From Comamonas antarctica (lineage in GTDB: Bacteria > Pseudomonadota > Gammaproteobacteria > Burkholderiales > Burkholderiaceae_C), in the NCBI RefSeq assembly GCF_013363755.1, contig NZ_CP054840.1:1-64000 (forward strand): DNA of 64,000 nt, read 5' to 3'. The position numbers and the translations under genes are program-made. Below, piece by piece: positions 19,245-28,659 of this stretch (positions are counted from its first letter, which is position 1; each line of letters begins with the position of its first letter). The notes beneath the pieces were generated by a model, which saw nothing but the letters and a program-made list of their open reading frames with translations, was not told the DNA's origin and did no database searches.

Positions 19245-19619
19245 TTAGTAGCCGCCGCGGCCGCCGCCGAAGCCGCCGCCGTTGCCACGGCCGCCGCCGA
19301 AGCCGCCACCGTTGCTACCGCCGTAACCGCCGCCGCCGCCGAAGCCGCCACCGCTACGGGGAGGGCGGGGTTCCATCGGACGGGCTTCGTTGACCACGAG
19401 GTCACGGCCGCCTTGGTTTTGGCCGTGCAGGCCTTGGATTGCAGCTTGTGCTTCAGCATCGCTGCCCATTTCGACGAAGCCGAAGCCCTTCGAACGGCCG
19501 GTGTCACGTTCCATCATGACCTTGGCGCTGTTGACGTTGCCGAATTCGCTGAAAGCTTGCTCGAGGTCGCCGTCGCGGAAAGAGTACGGCAGGTTGCCGA
19601 CGTAAAGTTTGTTGCCCAT
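19245..19619 (-). CDS. RRM-domain glycine-rich RNA-binding protein, short paralog
   Basis: 124-aa paralog of the 18402-18992 gene: the RRM (LYVGNLPYSFRDGDLEQAF; KGFGFVEMGSDAEAQAAIQG) is nearly identical, but the Gly/Asn-rich tail is only about 40 residues. MGNK is chosen as start. An ATG seven codons upstream reads non-conserved residues through the Shine-Dalgarno (AGGAGT on the minus strand). The unusually AT-rich upstream region probably holds its promoter. Likely an RNA chaperone or stress protein. Confidence 0.92.
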   Translation of the reverse strand: MGNKLYVGNLPYSFRDGDLEQAFSEFGNVNSAKVMMERDTGRSKGFGFVEMGSDAEAQAAIQGLHGQNQGGRDLVVNEARPMEPRPPRSGGGFGGGGGYGGSNGGGFGGGRGNGGGFGGGRGGY

Positions 19620-19870
19620 GGAGGACTCCTGAAAAAACACTTGAAAACGCGATGGAGCCCTATGGAGTCAACTACCAGTGACAACTTTAGAGACCGAAAC
19701 GCACCTGCCTACTACTCATTGCTTTGCGGAAAGGCTTGGACATTATGGGCCATATATACCCACACAAATTCCTAAGGAATCAAATTTCGCTACTGCTACA
19801 ACACTTTTGAGACTGGTATTTACCCGCGAGCGGGCGTTTGTCTTACAAAGCCCCTAGAATCGCGGCTTGT
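19620..19870. promoter_or_regulatory. AT-rich divergent upstream region
   Basis: 251 bp between the short RRM gene (minus) and the manganese riboswitch (plus), clearly AT-richer than its surroundings. It includes TATATA near 19752 and CCTAAGGAAT near 19772. It must hold both promoters. I cannot assign hexamers with confidence and see no gene. Confidence 0.4.
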
Positions 19871-20022
19871 CTTTGGGGAGTAGCCCGTCCGGTGCGCAAC
19901 GCACCGGAGGCATGCATCAACAAACTTGGGTTCTCACAACCTATGGTGCATGCGGTTCGCGCTGGGCGAGACCATTGGCTGGGTGCCGATCCACATGGCC
20001 GGAGTCGGGGCGCAGCCAATGC
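19871..20022 (+). ncRNA. yybP-ykoY manganese riboswitch
   Basis: The conserved aptamer pieces are present in order: GGGGAGTAGCC at the 5' side, CATCAACAAACTTGG and GGGCGAGACC. The last helix is CATTGGCTG (19973-19981) paired with CAGCCAATG (20013-20021). This Mn2+-sensing element usually turns on Mn exporters or UPF0016 proteins, which is exactly the downstream gene at 20061. The expression platform in the 38 nt before the ATG is not obvious, so control may be translational. Confidence 0.9.
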
Positions 20023-20060
20023 TTTCGCATCTGTGTCCGGCCTGTTATTACAAGTACCCC

Positions 20061-20639
20061 ATGGAAGCCTTTCTCCTTTCCACCGCCATCGTCGCCATTG
20101 CCGAAATGGGCGACAAGACGCAGTTGCTGGCGCTGGTCCTTGCCGCGCGTTTCCGCAAGCCCTGGCCAATCGTGCTGGGCATTCTTGCCGCCACCCTCGC
20201 CAACCATGCGCTGGCCGGCGCCGTCGGCGCCTGGGTCACAACGTTCATCGGCCCGCAGGTGCTGCGCTGGGTGCTCGGCGCGTGCTTCATTGCCATGGCA
20301 GTCTGGATGCTGATTCCCGACAAGCTTGACGAAGGCGAGACCGCCACAGCCTCGCGCTGGGGCGTTTTCGGCACCACGCTGATTGCCTTCTTCCTAGCCG
20401 AGATGGGCGACAAGACGCAGATCGCCACTGTCGTGCTGGCGGCCAAGTACAACGCCTATTTCTGGGTCGTGGCCGGCACGACGCTGGGCATGATGCTGGC
20501 CAATGCGCCCGTGGTCTGGCTCGGCGAGCGCATCACGCGGCTGGTGCCGCTGCGCATCGTGCATCTGGTGTCGGCCGGCATCTTCCTGGTGCTGGGCGTG
20601 CTGGCGCTGTGGGCGCCGGGCGTCGACGTTTTGGCATAA
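20061..20639 (+). CDS. GDT1/UPF0016-family cation (Mn2+/Ca2+) exporter
   Basis: 192-aa membrane protein of about six helices with two copies of the family motif E-x-G-D-K-T: AEMGDKTQLLAL near residue 14 and AEMGDKTQIATV about 120 residues in. This is the duplicated architecture of UPF0016 (MneA / Gdt1), which exports manganese. It starts at MEAFLLS, since the in-frame extension upstream lies inside the riboswitch. Manganese-riboswitch control matches the proposed substrate. Confidence 0.93.
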   Translation: MEAFLLSTAIVAIAEMGDKTQLLALVLAARFRKPWPIVLGILAATLANHALAGAVGAWVTTFIGPQVLRWVLGACFIAMAVWMLIPDKLDEGETATASRWGVFGTTLIAFFLAEMGDKTQIATVVLAAKYNAYFWVVAGTTLGMMLANAPVVWLGERITRLVPLRIVHLVSAGIFLVLGVLALWAPGVDVLA

Positions 20640-20648
20640 TGGCGGCTT

Positions 20649-20703
20649 CACGCGCCGATTTGCCAATGCTTGCGGGCGCTTTATAAATCCAGCTAAAGAC
20701 CCG
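20649..20703 (+). ncRNA. SAM-II-type S-adenosylmethionine riboswitch
   Basis: The compact pseudoknot consensus is visible. P1 is CGCGCC (20651-20656) with GGGCGC (20674-20679). The loop is GATTTGCCAATGC, and ATAAATCCAGCTAAAG carries the GCTAAA pseudoknot strand. The similarity to the Sargasso SAM-II element upstream of Met genes is close. A SAM-V relative is possible. It lies 50 nt before metX, the first committed step of methionine synthesis. Confidence 0.85.
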
Positions 20704-20718
20704 TCCGACGACATCTCG

Positions 20719-20752
20719 ACCCGGCCTCGTTTTTAGCGATGCCGGGTTTTTT
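20719..20752 (+). terminator. Intrinsic terminator at the metX start (riboswitch expression platform)
   Basis: A 7-bp stem ACCCGGC / GCCGGGT (20719-20725 with 20741-20747) is followed by six T (20747-20752), directly before the ATG at 20754. Its position between the SAM-II aptamer and metX suggests transcription attenuation when SAM is high. Confidence 0.75.
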
Positions 20753-20753
20753 C

Positions 20754-21877
<1,124 letters not shown>

Positions 21878-21881
<4 letters not shown>

Positions 21882-22462
21882 CCGAGAAAACCACCATGCA
21901 GGCCATTGCGCGCCTGGTGCCCCAGGGCGCGCGCGTGCTCGACCTGGGCTGCGGCGACGGCGCGCTGCTGTCGTACCTGCAGCACGAACGCGGCTGCAGC
22001 GGCTACGGCGTGGAGCTCGATGACGCCAATGTGCTGGCCTGCGTGCGCCGCGGGGTCGACGTGCTGCAGCTCAATCTCGAGGACGGCCTGGCGATGTTCG
22101 GCGACAACAGCTTCGACGTGGTGCTGCAGATCGACACCCTGCAGCATCTGCGCAATGCCGAAGTCATGCTGCGCGAGACCGCGCGCATCGGCCGCCTGGG
22201 CATCGTTGCCTTCCCCAATTTCGCGCACTGGCCCAACCGCCTGTCGGTGCTGCGCGGGCGCATGCCGGTCACGCGCCGGCTACCCTACCAGTGGTACGAC
22301 ACGCCCAATATCCGCGTCGGCACCTTCAAGGATTTCGAGGTGCTGGCGCACAAGAACCGGCTCAGCGTGCGCGATGCGTTCGGGCTGCAGGACGGCCAGG
22401 AAGTACGCACGCTGCCCAACCTGCGCGCCGGCACGGCCGTCTTCTGTCTGGAACACGATTGA
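21878..22462 (+). CDS. metW: Methionine biosynthesis protein MetW
   Basis: 194-aa class I SAM-methyltransferase-fold protein, the constant partner of MetX in Proteobacteria. The SAM-binding motif [14 protein letters not shown] and [16 protein letters not shown] are typical. MetW binds and activates MetX in species studied; methyltransferase activity is not established. It overlaps metX by 4 bp and shares its riboswitch control. Confidence 0.95.
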
Positions 22463-22467
22463 CCCTG

Positions 22468-22519
22468 GCCGGGCGCTCCTAGCCGGGCGCCCCTCGCCGG
22501 GCGCCCCTCGCCGGGCACC
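22468..22519. repeat. 14-bp tandem repeat after metW
   Basis: About 3.7 copies of GCCGGGCGCCCCTC start at 22468, 22482, 22496 and 22510. The middle two copies are identical and the first has CTCCTA. It may fold strongly (GCCGGGCGC is nearly self-complementary) and could end the metXW transcript. Confidence 0.75.
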
Positions 22520-22601
22520 GGGGCTGGCAGTCTGGCCGGCACTGCGGGACAATGGGCGGATCGCCACGGCCGGCCGTGGCACCGCCGAAGGAGCTCTAGC
22601 C

Positions 22602-24077
22602 ATGAATGCACGCATCCCCGCCACCGCCCTCGATCCGGCCCTTGCACTGGAGCGCGTCAGCGACCAGTGGGACCGCGATATCGTTGGCCAGCTGACCGAA
22701 TACATCGCCATTCCCGCGAAGTCGCCGATGTTCGCGCCCGACTGGGAGCAGCAGGGCTATCTCGACACCGTGCTGCGCAATGCCGCCTCCTGGGTCGAGG
22801 CACAGAAGGTCGCGGGCCTCACGCTCGAGATCGTGCGCCTGCCGGGCCGCACGCCAGTGTTGTACTTCGAGGTGGCCGCAACCCAGTCGCAGGCGCAGAG
22901 CCAGGGCACGGTGCTGATGTACGGCCACCTCGACAAGCAGCCCGAATTCGAGGGCTGGCGCAGCGACCTGGGCCCGTGGACCCCCAAATACGAGAACGGC
23001 AAGCTCTACGGCCGTGGCGGCGCCGATGACGGCTATGCGGTCTACGCCAGCATTGCCGCGGTGCAGGAACTCAAGCGCCAGAACGTGCCTCACCCGCGCA
23101 TTTGCGGCTTGATCGAAACCTGCGAGGAAAGCGGCTCGCGCGACCTGCTGCCCTATGTCGACGCGCTGCGCCCGCGGCTGGGCGAGGTCGCGCTGGTGAT
23201 CTGCCTCGACAGCGGCGCCGGCAATTACGACCAGCTGTGGCTCACCACCAGCCTGCGCGGCATGGCCAGCGGCACGCTCAAGGTCGAGATCCTGACCGAA
23301 GGCGTGCATTCGGGCGATGCTTCGGGCGTGGTGCCGTCGTCGTTTCGCATCATGCGCCAGGTGCTGGACCGGCTTGAAGACAGCGCCACCGGCCGGCTGC
23401 TGCCCGCGAGCTTCCATTGCGAGGTGCCGGCCGAGCGGCTGGCCCAGGCGCGTGCCACGGCAGCCATTCTGGGCGACGAGGTCACCAAGCGCTTTCCCTG
23501 GGCGCATTACGACTGCGGCGGCGCCACCACCTTTGCGCTGCCGACTACGTCCGATCCCGTCGAGTCGCTGCTCAAGCGCACCTGGGAGCCGACGCTGAGC
23601 GTGACCGGCGCCGAAGGTTTCCCATCGCTGCAAAACGCCGGCAACGTGCTGCGCCCCTACACCGCATTCAAGCTGAGCCTGCGCCTGCCGCCCCTGGTCG
23701 ATGCCGCCAGCTGCGTGCAGGAAATGAAGGCCCTGCTCGAAGACAACGCGCCCTACCAGGCCAGGGTCACCTGGGAAGGGCTGAGTTCCTCAAGCGGCTG
23801 GAACGCCCCGGCCATGGACAACTGGTTCGAGCAGGCGCTGCAAAACGCGAGCCAGGCGCAATTCGGCGCGTCCTGCGGCTATATCGGCCAGGGCGGCACG
23901 ATTCCGCTGATGAACCTGCTGAGCCAGGGCTTTCCCAAGGCACAGATGATGGTCTGCGGCGTGCTCGGCCCCAAGAGCAACGCGCACGGGCCCAACGAGT
24001 TCCTGCATGTGCCGTATGCGAAGAAGCTCACGGCGGCCGTGGCGCAGGTGATTGCAAGCCTGCCGGTGGCGGGATAA
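22602..24077 (+). CDS. M20-family metallopeptidase/hydrolase
   Basis: 491-aa zinc-dependent M20 hydrolase (carboxypeptidase/dipeptidase type). Zinc ligands are seen in MYGHLDKQPEFEGW, GRGGADDGYA and the catalytic CEESGSRDLL. A dimerisation (lid) domain follows from about 225 (MASGTLKVEILTEGVHSG), and the last ligand is in the C-terminal GPNEFLHV. The start at MNARIPATALD has AGGAG 7 bp upstream. The longer open frame overlaps metW and is rejected. The peptide or amide substrate cannot be told from sequence. Confidence 0.9.
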   Translation: MNARIPATALDPALALERVSDQWDRDIVGQLTEYIAIPAKSPMFAPDWEQQGYLDTVLRNAASWVEAQKVAGLTLEIVRLPGRTPVLYFEVAATQSQAQSQGTVLMYGHLDKQPEFEGWRSDLGPWTPKYENGKLYGRGGADDGYAVYASIAAVQELKRQNVPHPRICGLIETCEESGSRDLLPYVDALRPRLGEVALVICLDSGAGNYDQLWLTTSLRGMASGTLKVEILTEGVHSGDASGVVPSSFRIMRQVLDRLEDSATGRLLPASFHCEVPAERLAQARATAAILGDEVTKRFPWAHYDCGGATTFALPTTSDPVESLLKRTWEPTLSVTGAEGFPSLQNAGNVLRPYTAFKLSLRLPPLVDAASCVQEMKALLEDNAPYQARVTWEGLSSSSGWNAPAMDNWFEQALQNASQAQFGASCGYIGQGGTIPLMNLLSQGFPKAQMMVCGVLGPKSNAHGPNEFLHVPYAKKLTAAVAQVIASLPVAG

Positions 24078-24143
24078 CCAGGCTCAGGCTGCTCGCGGCC
24101 CTGCGAGGCCGCCACCGAAGGGTGGCTCCTCGCCCAGCGCGCG

Positions 24144-24178
24144 CCCGTTCATCCTTCGACAGGCTCAGGGCGAACGGG
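24144..24178. repeat. REP-like palindromic element between M20 hydrolase and rsmE
   Basis: CCGTTCATCCTTCGAC followed by AGGCTCAGGGCGAACGG. This is the most intact copy of the family seen at 4543, 4598, 11449 and 11489, sitting between convergent genes. Confidence 0.85.
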
Positions 24179-24210
24179 ATTTTCAGGCCCCCTGTCGTCG
24201 AGGCCGTTCC

Positions 24211-24960
24211 TCAGTCCAAGGTCAACGTCGCGAGCGCCGCCAGCGGCGCGGTTTCGGCACGCAGCACGCGCGTGCCGAGCGTCACGGGCGCAAAACCGTG
24301 GGCGCGCGCCAGCGCCTCTTCCTGGGGGCTGAGGCCGCCTTCGGGGCCCGAGAGAAAGACCACCGGCTGCTGCCCTGGCGCATGCTGATCGGCTGCGGCG
24401 CGCAGCGGCTGCGTGCCTTCGCCCAGGGACAGCAGCAGCCGTGCCGGCGCACTTGCGCCGGGAGCGTTCCCGATCCAGCCGGCGAGGTCGATGGCGGGGT
24501 GGATCACCGGCACACGGTTGCGCCCGCACTGCTCGCTGGCGGCCACGGCCACCGCCTGCCAGTGGGCGCGTTTCTTGTCGCCGCGCTCGCCCTTGAGCTT
24601 GAGCACGCTGCGCTCGGCCAGCAGCGGGGTGATGCTCGCAGCGCCGAGCTCGGTGGCTTTTTCGACCAGCCAGTCCATGCGTTCGTTGGCCGTGATGCCG
24701 GCCAGCAGATGCACTTCGCGCGCGGTTTCGCGCTCCACGGCGCGGTGCGCGCCAATCTCCACCAGCACCTCGCTGCGGCCCATGCGCAGCACCGTGGCGT
24801 CGAATTCGCCGCCCGTGAAACCGCCGCCGGCCTGGCCTTCGAACAGCGTGATGCTGTCGCCGGGCTGCAGTCGCAGCACCTGCACATGGCGCGCCGCGCC
24901 GGCGGGCAGCTCAAGCGTGGCCCCGGTATGCAGTGGAAGAGGGCAGTGGAATCGGGGCAT
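24211..24960 (-). CDS. rsmE: 16S rRNA (uracil(1498)-N(3))-methyltransferase
   Basis: 249-aa SPOUT methyltransferase that makes m3U1498 in the decoding region of 16S rRNA. The N-terminal PUA-like domain (HVQVLRLQPGDSITLFEG) and the C-terminal trefoil knot with FLSGPEGGLSPQEE and LGTRVLRAETAPLAAL are diagnostic. It is downstream of amgK in the same direction with an 86-bp gap, and convergent with the M20 gene. Confidence 0.96.
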   Translation of the reverse strand: MPRFHCPLPLHTGATLELPAGAARHVQVLRLQPGDSITLFEGQAGGGFTGGEFDATVLRMGRSEVLVEIGAHRAVERETAREVHLLAGITANERMDWLVEKATELGAASITPLLAERSVLKLKGERGDKKRAHWQAVAVAASEQCGRNRVPVIHPAIDLAGWIGNAPGASAPARLLLSLGEGTQPLRAAADQHAPGQQPVVFLSGPEGGLSPQEEALARAHGFAPVTLGTRVLRAETAPLAALATLTLD

Positions 24961-25046
24961 GGTCAGGAAAAATAAGCAGGCGCACGGAACACCGCCCGCC
25001 TTTTAATGTGTGGAATGGCAACAGCAGCAAGCAAACGCTGCCCGGC

Positions 25047-26144
25047 TTACATCCGGCCGTAGGCGTAGCCCTCGACCACCTGGATGTTCTCGATCTCGTC
25101 GATCACCTTCAGCAGCGGTCCGAGCTGGCGGTAGCGGTGGGCCGTGGCGCGGATGTACTGGATGAAGCGTGGCGCATCGGCCAGGTACTTGGGCTTGCCG
25201 TCGCGCAGCGTGAGGCGCGCGAAGATGCCGGCCACCTTGAAATGGCGCTGCAGGCCCATCCACTCGACGGCGCGGTAGAACTCGCCGAAGTCGTCGCCCC
25301 AGCCGCTGGCGCTGGTGGCGCCCACCAGGCCGGCCTTGCGCGCCTTTTCCCAATAGCGCACGCAGATGTCGATGACGAATTCCTCTTCCCAGCTGATGAA
25401 CGCATCGCGCAGCAGGCTGGCGATGTCATAGGTGACGGGGCCGTAGACCGCGTCCTGGAAGTCCAGCACGCCCAGTGGTCCGCCTTCGCTGCGCGGCACC
25501 ATCAGGTTGCGCGTCATGAAGTCGCGGTGCACATAGACGCTGGGCACGGCGAGGTTGTGCGCGACGATGGTGTCGAACGCCTTGGACAGCGTCTCGAGTT
25601 GCTTGCCTTGCAGCGTCACGCCCTTGTGCCTTGCCAGGTACCAGTCGGGAAACAGCGCCAGTTCGCGGCGCAGCAGGGCTTCGTCATAGAGCGGCAGCAC
25701 GCCAGGACGCGAGGCCAGCTGCCAGGTCAGCAGCAGGTCGCTGGCCTGGCGGTACCAGGGCTCGGCCGCGCCGGGGGAAGCCGGGTCCAGGCGTTCGATC
25801 AGCGTCTGGCTGCCCAGATCGCTGAGCAGCATGAAACCCTGCGTTTCGTCCCAGGCGAGAATGTCGGGTACCGTCAGCCCCGCCGCCGCAAGCAGCGCCT
25901 GCACCTTGACGAAGGGCTTGCAGTCCTCCTTGTCGGGCGGCGCATCCATGACGATCAGGCTGCCGCCGCCCGCGCGGTCCAGGCGCAGGTAGCGCCGGAA
26001 GCTGGCGTCGGCCGACGCCGGGCGCAGCGTCTCGGGCTGGAGCTGGTGCAAATTGACAAGGGGCGCAATCCAGGCGGCAAAGGCGGCCTGGCGATCGGCA
26101 TCGGGCCAATCAACGCTGGCAATGGGGGAGATGGGGTGGCTCAT
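25047..26144 (-). CDS. amgK: Aminoglycoside-phosphotransferase-fold sugar kinase (AmgK-like)
   Basis: 365-aa kinase of the APH/choline-kinase fold. The catalytic loop YVHRDFMTRNLMV and metal-binding LDFQDAVYGPVTYDIASL are clear. Position divergent from lptD fits AmgK, the N-acetylmuramate/N-acetylglucosamine anomeric kinase of peptidoglycan recycling. The usual partner murU (nucleotidyltransferase) is not next to it; rsmE follows instead. MSHPISPIASVDW is chosen as start, since 105 open codons upstream run into lptD. The AmgK name is by family and context. Confidence 0.8.
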   Translation of the reverse strand: MSHPISPIASVDWPDADRQAAFAAWIAPLVNLHQLQPETLRPASADASFRRYLRLDRAGGGSLIVMDAPPDKEDCKPFVKVQALLAAAGLTVPDILAWDETQGFMLLSDLGSQTLIERLDPASPGAAEPWYRQASDLLLTWQLASRPGVLPLYDEALLRRELALFPDWYLARHKGVTLQGKQLETLSKAFDTIVAHNLAVPSVYVHRDFMTRNLMVPRSEGGPLGVLDFQDAVYGPVTYDIASLLRDAFISWEEEFVIDICVRYWEKARKAGLVGATSASGWGDDFGEFYRAVEWMGLQRHFKVAGIFARLTLRDGKPKYLADAPRFIQYIRATAHRYRQLGPLLKVIDEIENIQVVEGYAYGRM

Positions 26145-26256
26145 GGATAATCGGATTCTACAAACTCGCCTGTCTGCCCGCGTGCATGCATCGGCCTCGG
26201 CCCCTGGTCTTTCCATCTTTTCGTTCAACGTGCCTTTTTGCCCGTCTTCCATCGCC

Positions 26257-28644
26257 ATGCCCGCATCCCGCCCGCAGCCCCGGCGACGGCTGCCGCCCGG
26301 CCAGCCGGCCGTTCGTCCTCTCGTGTGGTGGATGGCCCTGGCCTGGGCCAGCCTGCCGGCGCTGGCCAATGCGCAGTCCGCCGAGCAGGAGCCGCTGCCT
26401 GCACCGGTGCTGCGCCCCAGCCCCATGCTGCAGGAGAAAATTCCCGAGGCCGCGCGCAACCTGCAGCCGGCCTACGTGTTTGGCGATTCGATCTCGGGCC
26501 AGGCCGATGTGCGCGCCGTGATCGAAGGCAATGCCGAGCTGCGCCGCAGCGACACCATCGTCCGCGCCAACCGCATGGAATACACCGTGGCCGACGACCG
26601 CGTCCAGGCCGAAGGCCAGGTGCACATCAACCGCGCCGGCAATGTCTTCGATGGCAACCGGCTCGATCTCGAGGTCGAGGCCTTCCGCGGCAACTTCACG
26701 GATGCGAACTACCGGTTCCTGGCCACGCAGGCCCATGGCGATGCCAGCGAAGTGGAATTCCTGGACCGTGAGCGCTCCATCATCCACAACGCCACCTACA
26801 CGACCTGCCAGCGCGACAACGAAGCCAGCTGGGAGCCGGACTGGGTGCTCAAGGCCCGCTCCATCCATCTCGACCAGGGCACGCAGGTCGGCTACGCGCG
26901 CGGGGCCAAGCTGCAATTCAAGGGCGTGACGGTGTTGCCGATTCCCGTGGTGAGCTTTCCTTTGTCGGACCAGCGCAAGTCGGGCCTGCTGCCGCTGACC
27001 ATCGGCTTGGACAACGTCAGCGGCTTCGAATACACGCAGCCGTATTACTGGAACATTGCACCCAACCGCGACGCGACGCTGTCGAGCACGCTGATGACCA
27101 AGCGCGGGGTGAACGTGGGCGGGGAGTTCCGCTACCTGGAGCCCACCTACCAGGGCAAGCTGCGGCTCGATTACATGCCCGGCGACCGGCTGCGCGACCG
27201 CGACCGCTGGGCCTATGGCGTGCTGCACCAGGGCACCATTGCCTCGCCTTTCGGAGCGCTGGGGCTGAACCTGAATCTCAACCGCGTCAGCGACGACAAC
27301 TACTGGCGCGATTTCACGCGCCGCGGCGAAACCAACCGCCTGCTCAACTCGCGCCTGCTGCCCAGCGATGCCACGCTGGGCTGGAGCGGCCAGGACAGCA
27401 CGCTGATGCTGCGCACGCTCAAATGGCAGACGCTGCAGGATGTGGCATCGCCGATCACGCCGCCCTATGACCGCATGCCGCAACTGCAGTGGCGCTACAC
27501 GCCGCTGAACCTGGGCCATGGCCTGGACATGACGGTCGAAGCCGATACCACACGCTTCGAGGCCGATCCGACGCTGACCGGCCAGCCCAATGCCCAGCGC
27601 AGCTATCTGTCGGCGGAAATCAGCCGCCCCTTCCTGTCGCCGGGCGCGTTCTTCACGCCCAAGCTCAAGCTGCATGCGAGCCAGTACGATTTCGACGGTG
27701 CGCTGAGCAACGGCATGACTTCGGCGGCACGCACGCTGCCCACGCTGAGCCTGGACAGCGGCCTGGTCTTCGAGCGCGAGACGCAACTCTTCGGCCGCAA
27801 CCTGCTGCAGACGCTCGAGCCGCGTGCCTTCTACACCTATACGCCCTATCGCGACCAGAGCATGCTGCCGGTGTATGACACCGGGCTCAACGACTTCAAC
27901 CTGGCAACGATCTACAGCGAGAACAGTTACAGCGGGCATGACCGCTTCGCCGACAACAACCTGCTGACGCTGGGGCTGACCACACGCCTGATCGACGCCG
28001 ACACCGGCGCCGAGTCGGCGCGTTTCGGCGTTGCCCAGCGGGTGCGTTTTTCCGACCAGCGCGTGACGCTGCCCGGCGAGGTGCCTGCCACGGACCGCCT
28101 GTCGGACATCCTGTTCGGTGCATCGATCAACTGGACGCCCCAGTGGGCGCTCGATGCCGCCGTGCAGTACAACCGCGAGACCGCGCATTCCGAGCGCACC
28201 ACCGTGGCCGCGCGCTACTCCCCGGGCAACTACCGCACCATCAGTGCGGCCTACCGGCTGCAGCGCGGCACCAGCGAGCAGGTCGACGTGGGCTGGCAAT
28301 GGCCGATCCGAAACCCTTGGGCGTCCGAGGACAAAGGCCGCGAGGGCGGGCGCTGGTACTCTGTGGGCCGTTTGAACTACAGTCTGCAGGACCGCAAGCT
28401 GGTGGACACCGTGGTAGGCTTTGAATACGACAGCTGCTGCTGGGTCGGGCGTGTCGTGCTCGAGCGCCTGCAAAGCAGTGTCACCACCTCGAATACCCGG
28501 CTGCTGTTCCAGGTCGAGTTTGTCGGCTTCTCCCGCTTGAGCCTGGGCGCGAACCCGCTGCAGAGCTTGAAGGACAATATCCCCCGCTATCAGCCCCTGC
28601 GCCAGACCACCACGGTGCCCAGCCGCTTCAGCAATTACGATTAA
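26257..28644 (+). CDS. lptD: LPS-assembly protein LptD
   Basis: 795-aa outer-membrane beta-barrel that inserts LPS into the outer leaflet with LptE. It has a signal sequence (WWMALAWASLPALANAQ), an N-terminal OstA/jelly-roll domain (about 90-200; NAELRRSDTIVRANRMEY) and a large barrel ending in a typical beta-signal region. Paired Cys occur at CC in DSCCWVGR. An in-frame ATG at 26143 is possible, but the one at 26257 places the signal peptide properly. It heads lptD-surA-rsmA. Confidence 0.95.
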   Translation: MPASRPQPRRRLPPGQPAVRPLVWWMALAWASLPALANAQSAEQEPLPAPVLRPSPMLQEKIPEAARNLQPAYVFGDSISGQADVRAVIEGNAELRRSDTIVRANRMEYTVADDRVQAEGQVHINRAGNVFDGNRLDLEVEAFRGNFTDANYRFLATQAHGDASEVEFLDRERSIIHNATYTTCQRDNEASWEPDWVLKARSIHLDQGTQVGYARGAKLQFKGVTVLPIPVVSFPLSDQRKSGLLPLTIGLDNVSGFEYTQPYYWNIAPNRDATLSSTLMTKRGVNVGGEFRYLEPTYQGKLRLDYMPGDRLRDRDRWAYGVLHQGTIASPFGALGLNLNLNRVSDDNYWRDFTRRGETNRLLNSRLLPSDATLGWSGQDSTLMLRTLKWQTLQDVASPITPPYDRMPQLQWRYTPLNLGHGLDMTVEADTTRFEADPTLTGQPNAQRSYLSAEISRPFLSPGAFFTPKLKLHASQYDFDGALSNGMTSAARTLPTLSLDSGLVFERETQLFGRNLLQTLEPRAFYTYTPYRDQSMLPVYDTGLNDFNLATIYSENSYSGHDRFADNNLLTLGLTTRLIDADTGAESARFGVAQRVRFSDQRVTLPGEVPATDRLSDILFGASINWTPQWALDAAVQYNRETAHSERTTVAARYSPGNYRTISAAYRLQRGTSEQVDVGWQWPIRNPWASEDKGREGGRWYSVGRLNYSLQDRKLVDTVVGFEYDSCCWVGRVVLERLQSSVTTSNTRLLFQVEFVGFSRLSLGANPLQSLKDNIPRYQPLRQTTTVPSRFSNYD

Positions 28645-28659
28645 ACAAAGCATCAGCTC

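Noticed and set aside
26158..28653. 831-aa ORF antisense to lptD
   Set aside because: Rich in His, Arg, Gly and Ala with no motif; mirrors the codon bias of the true gene on the other strand.
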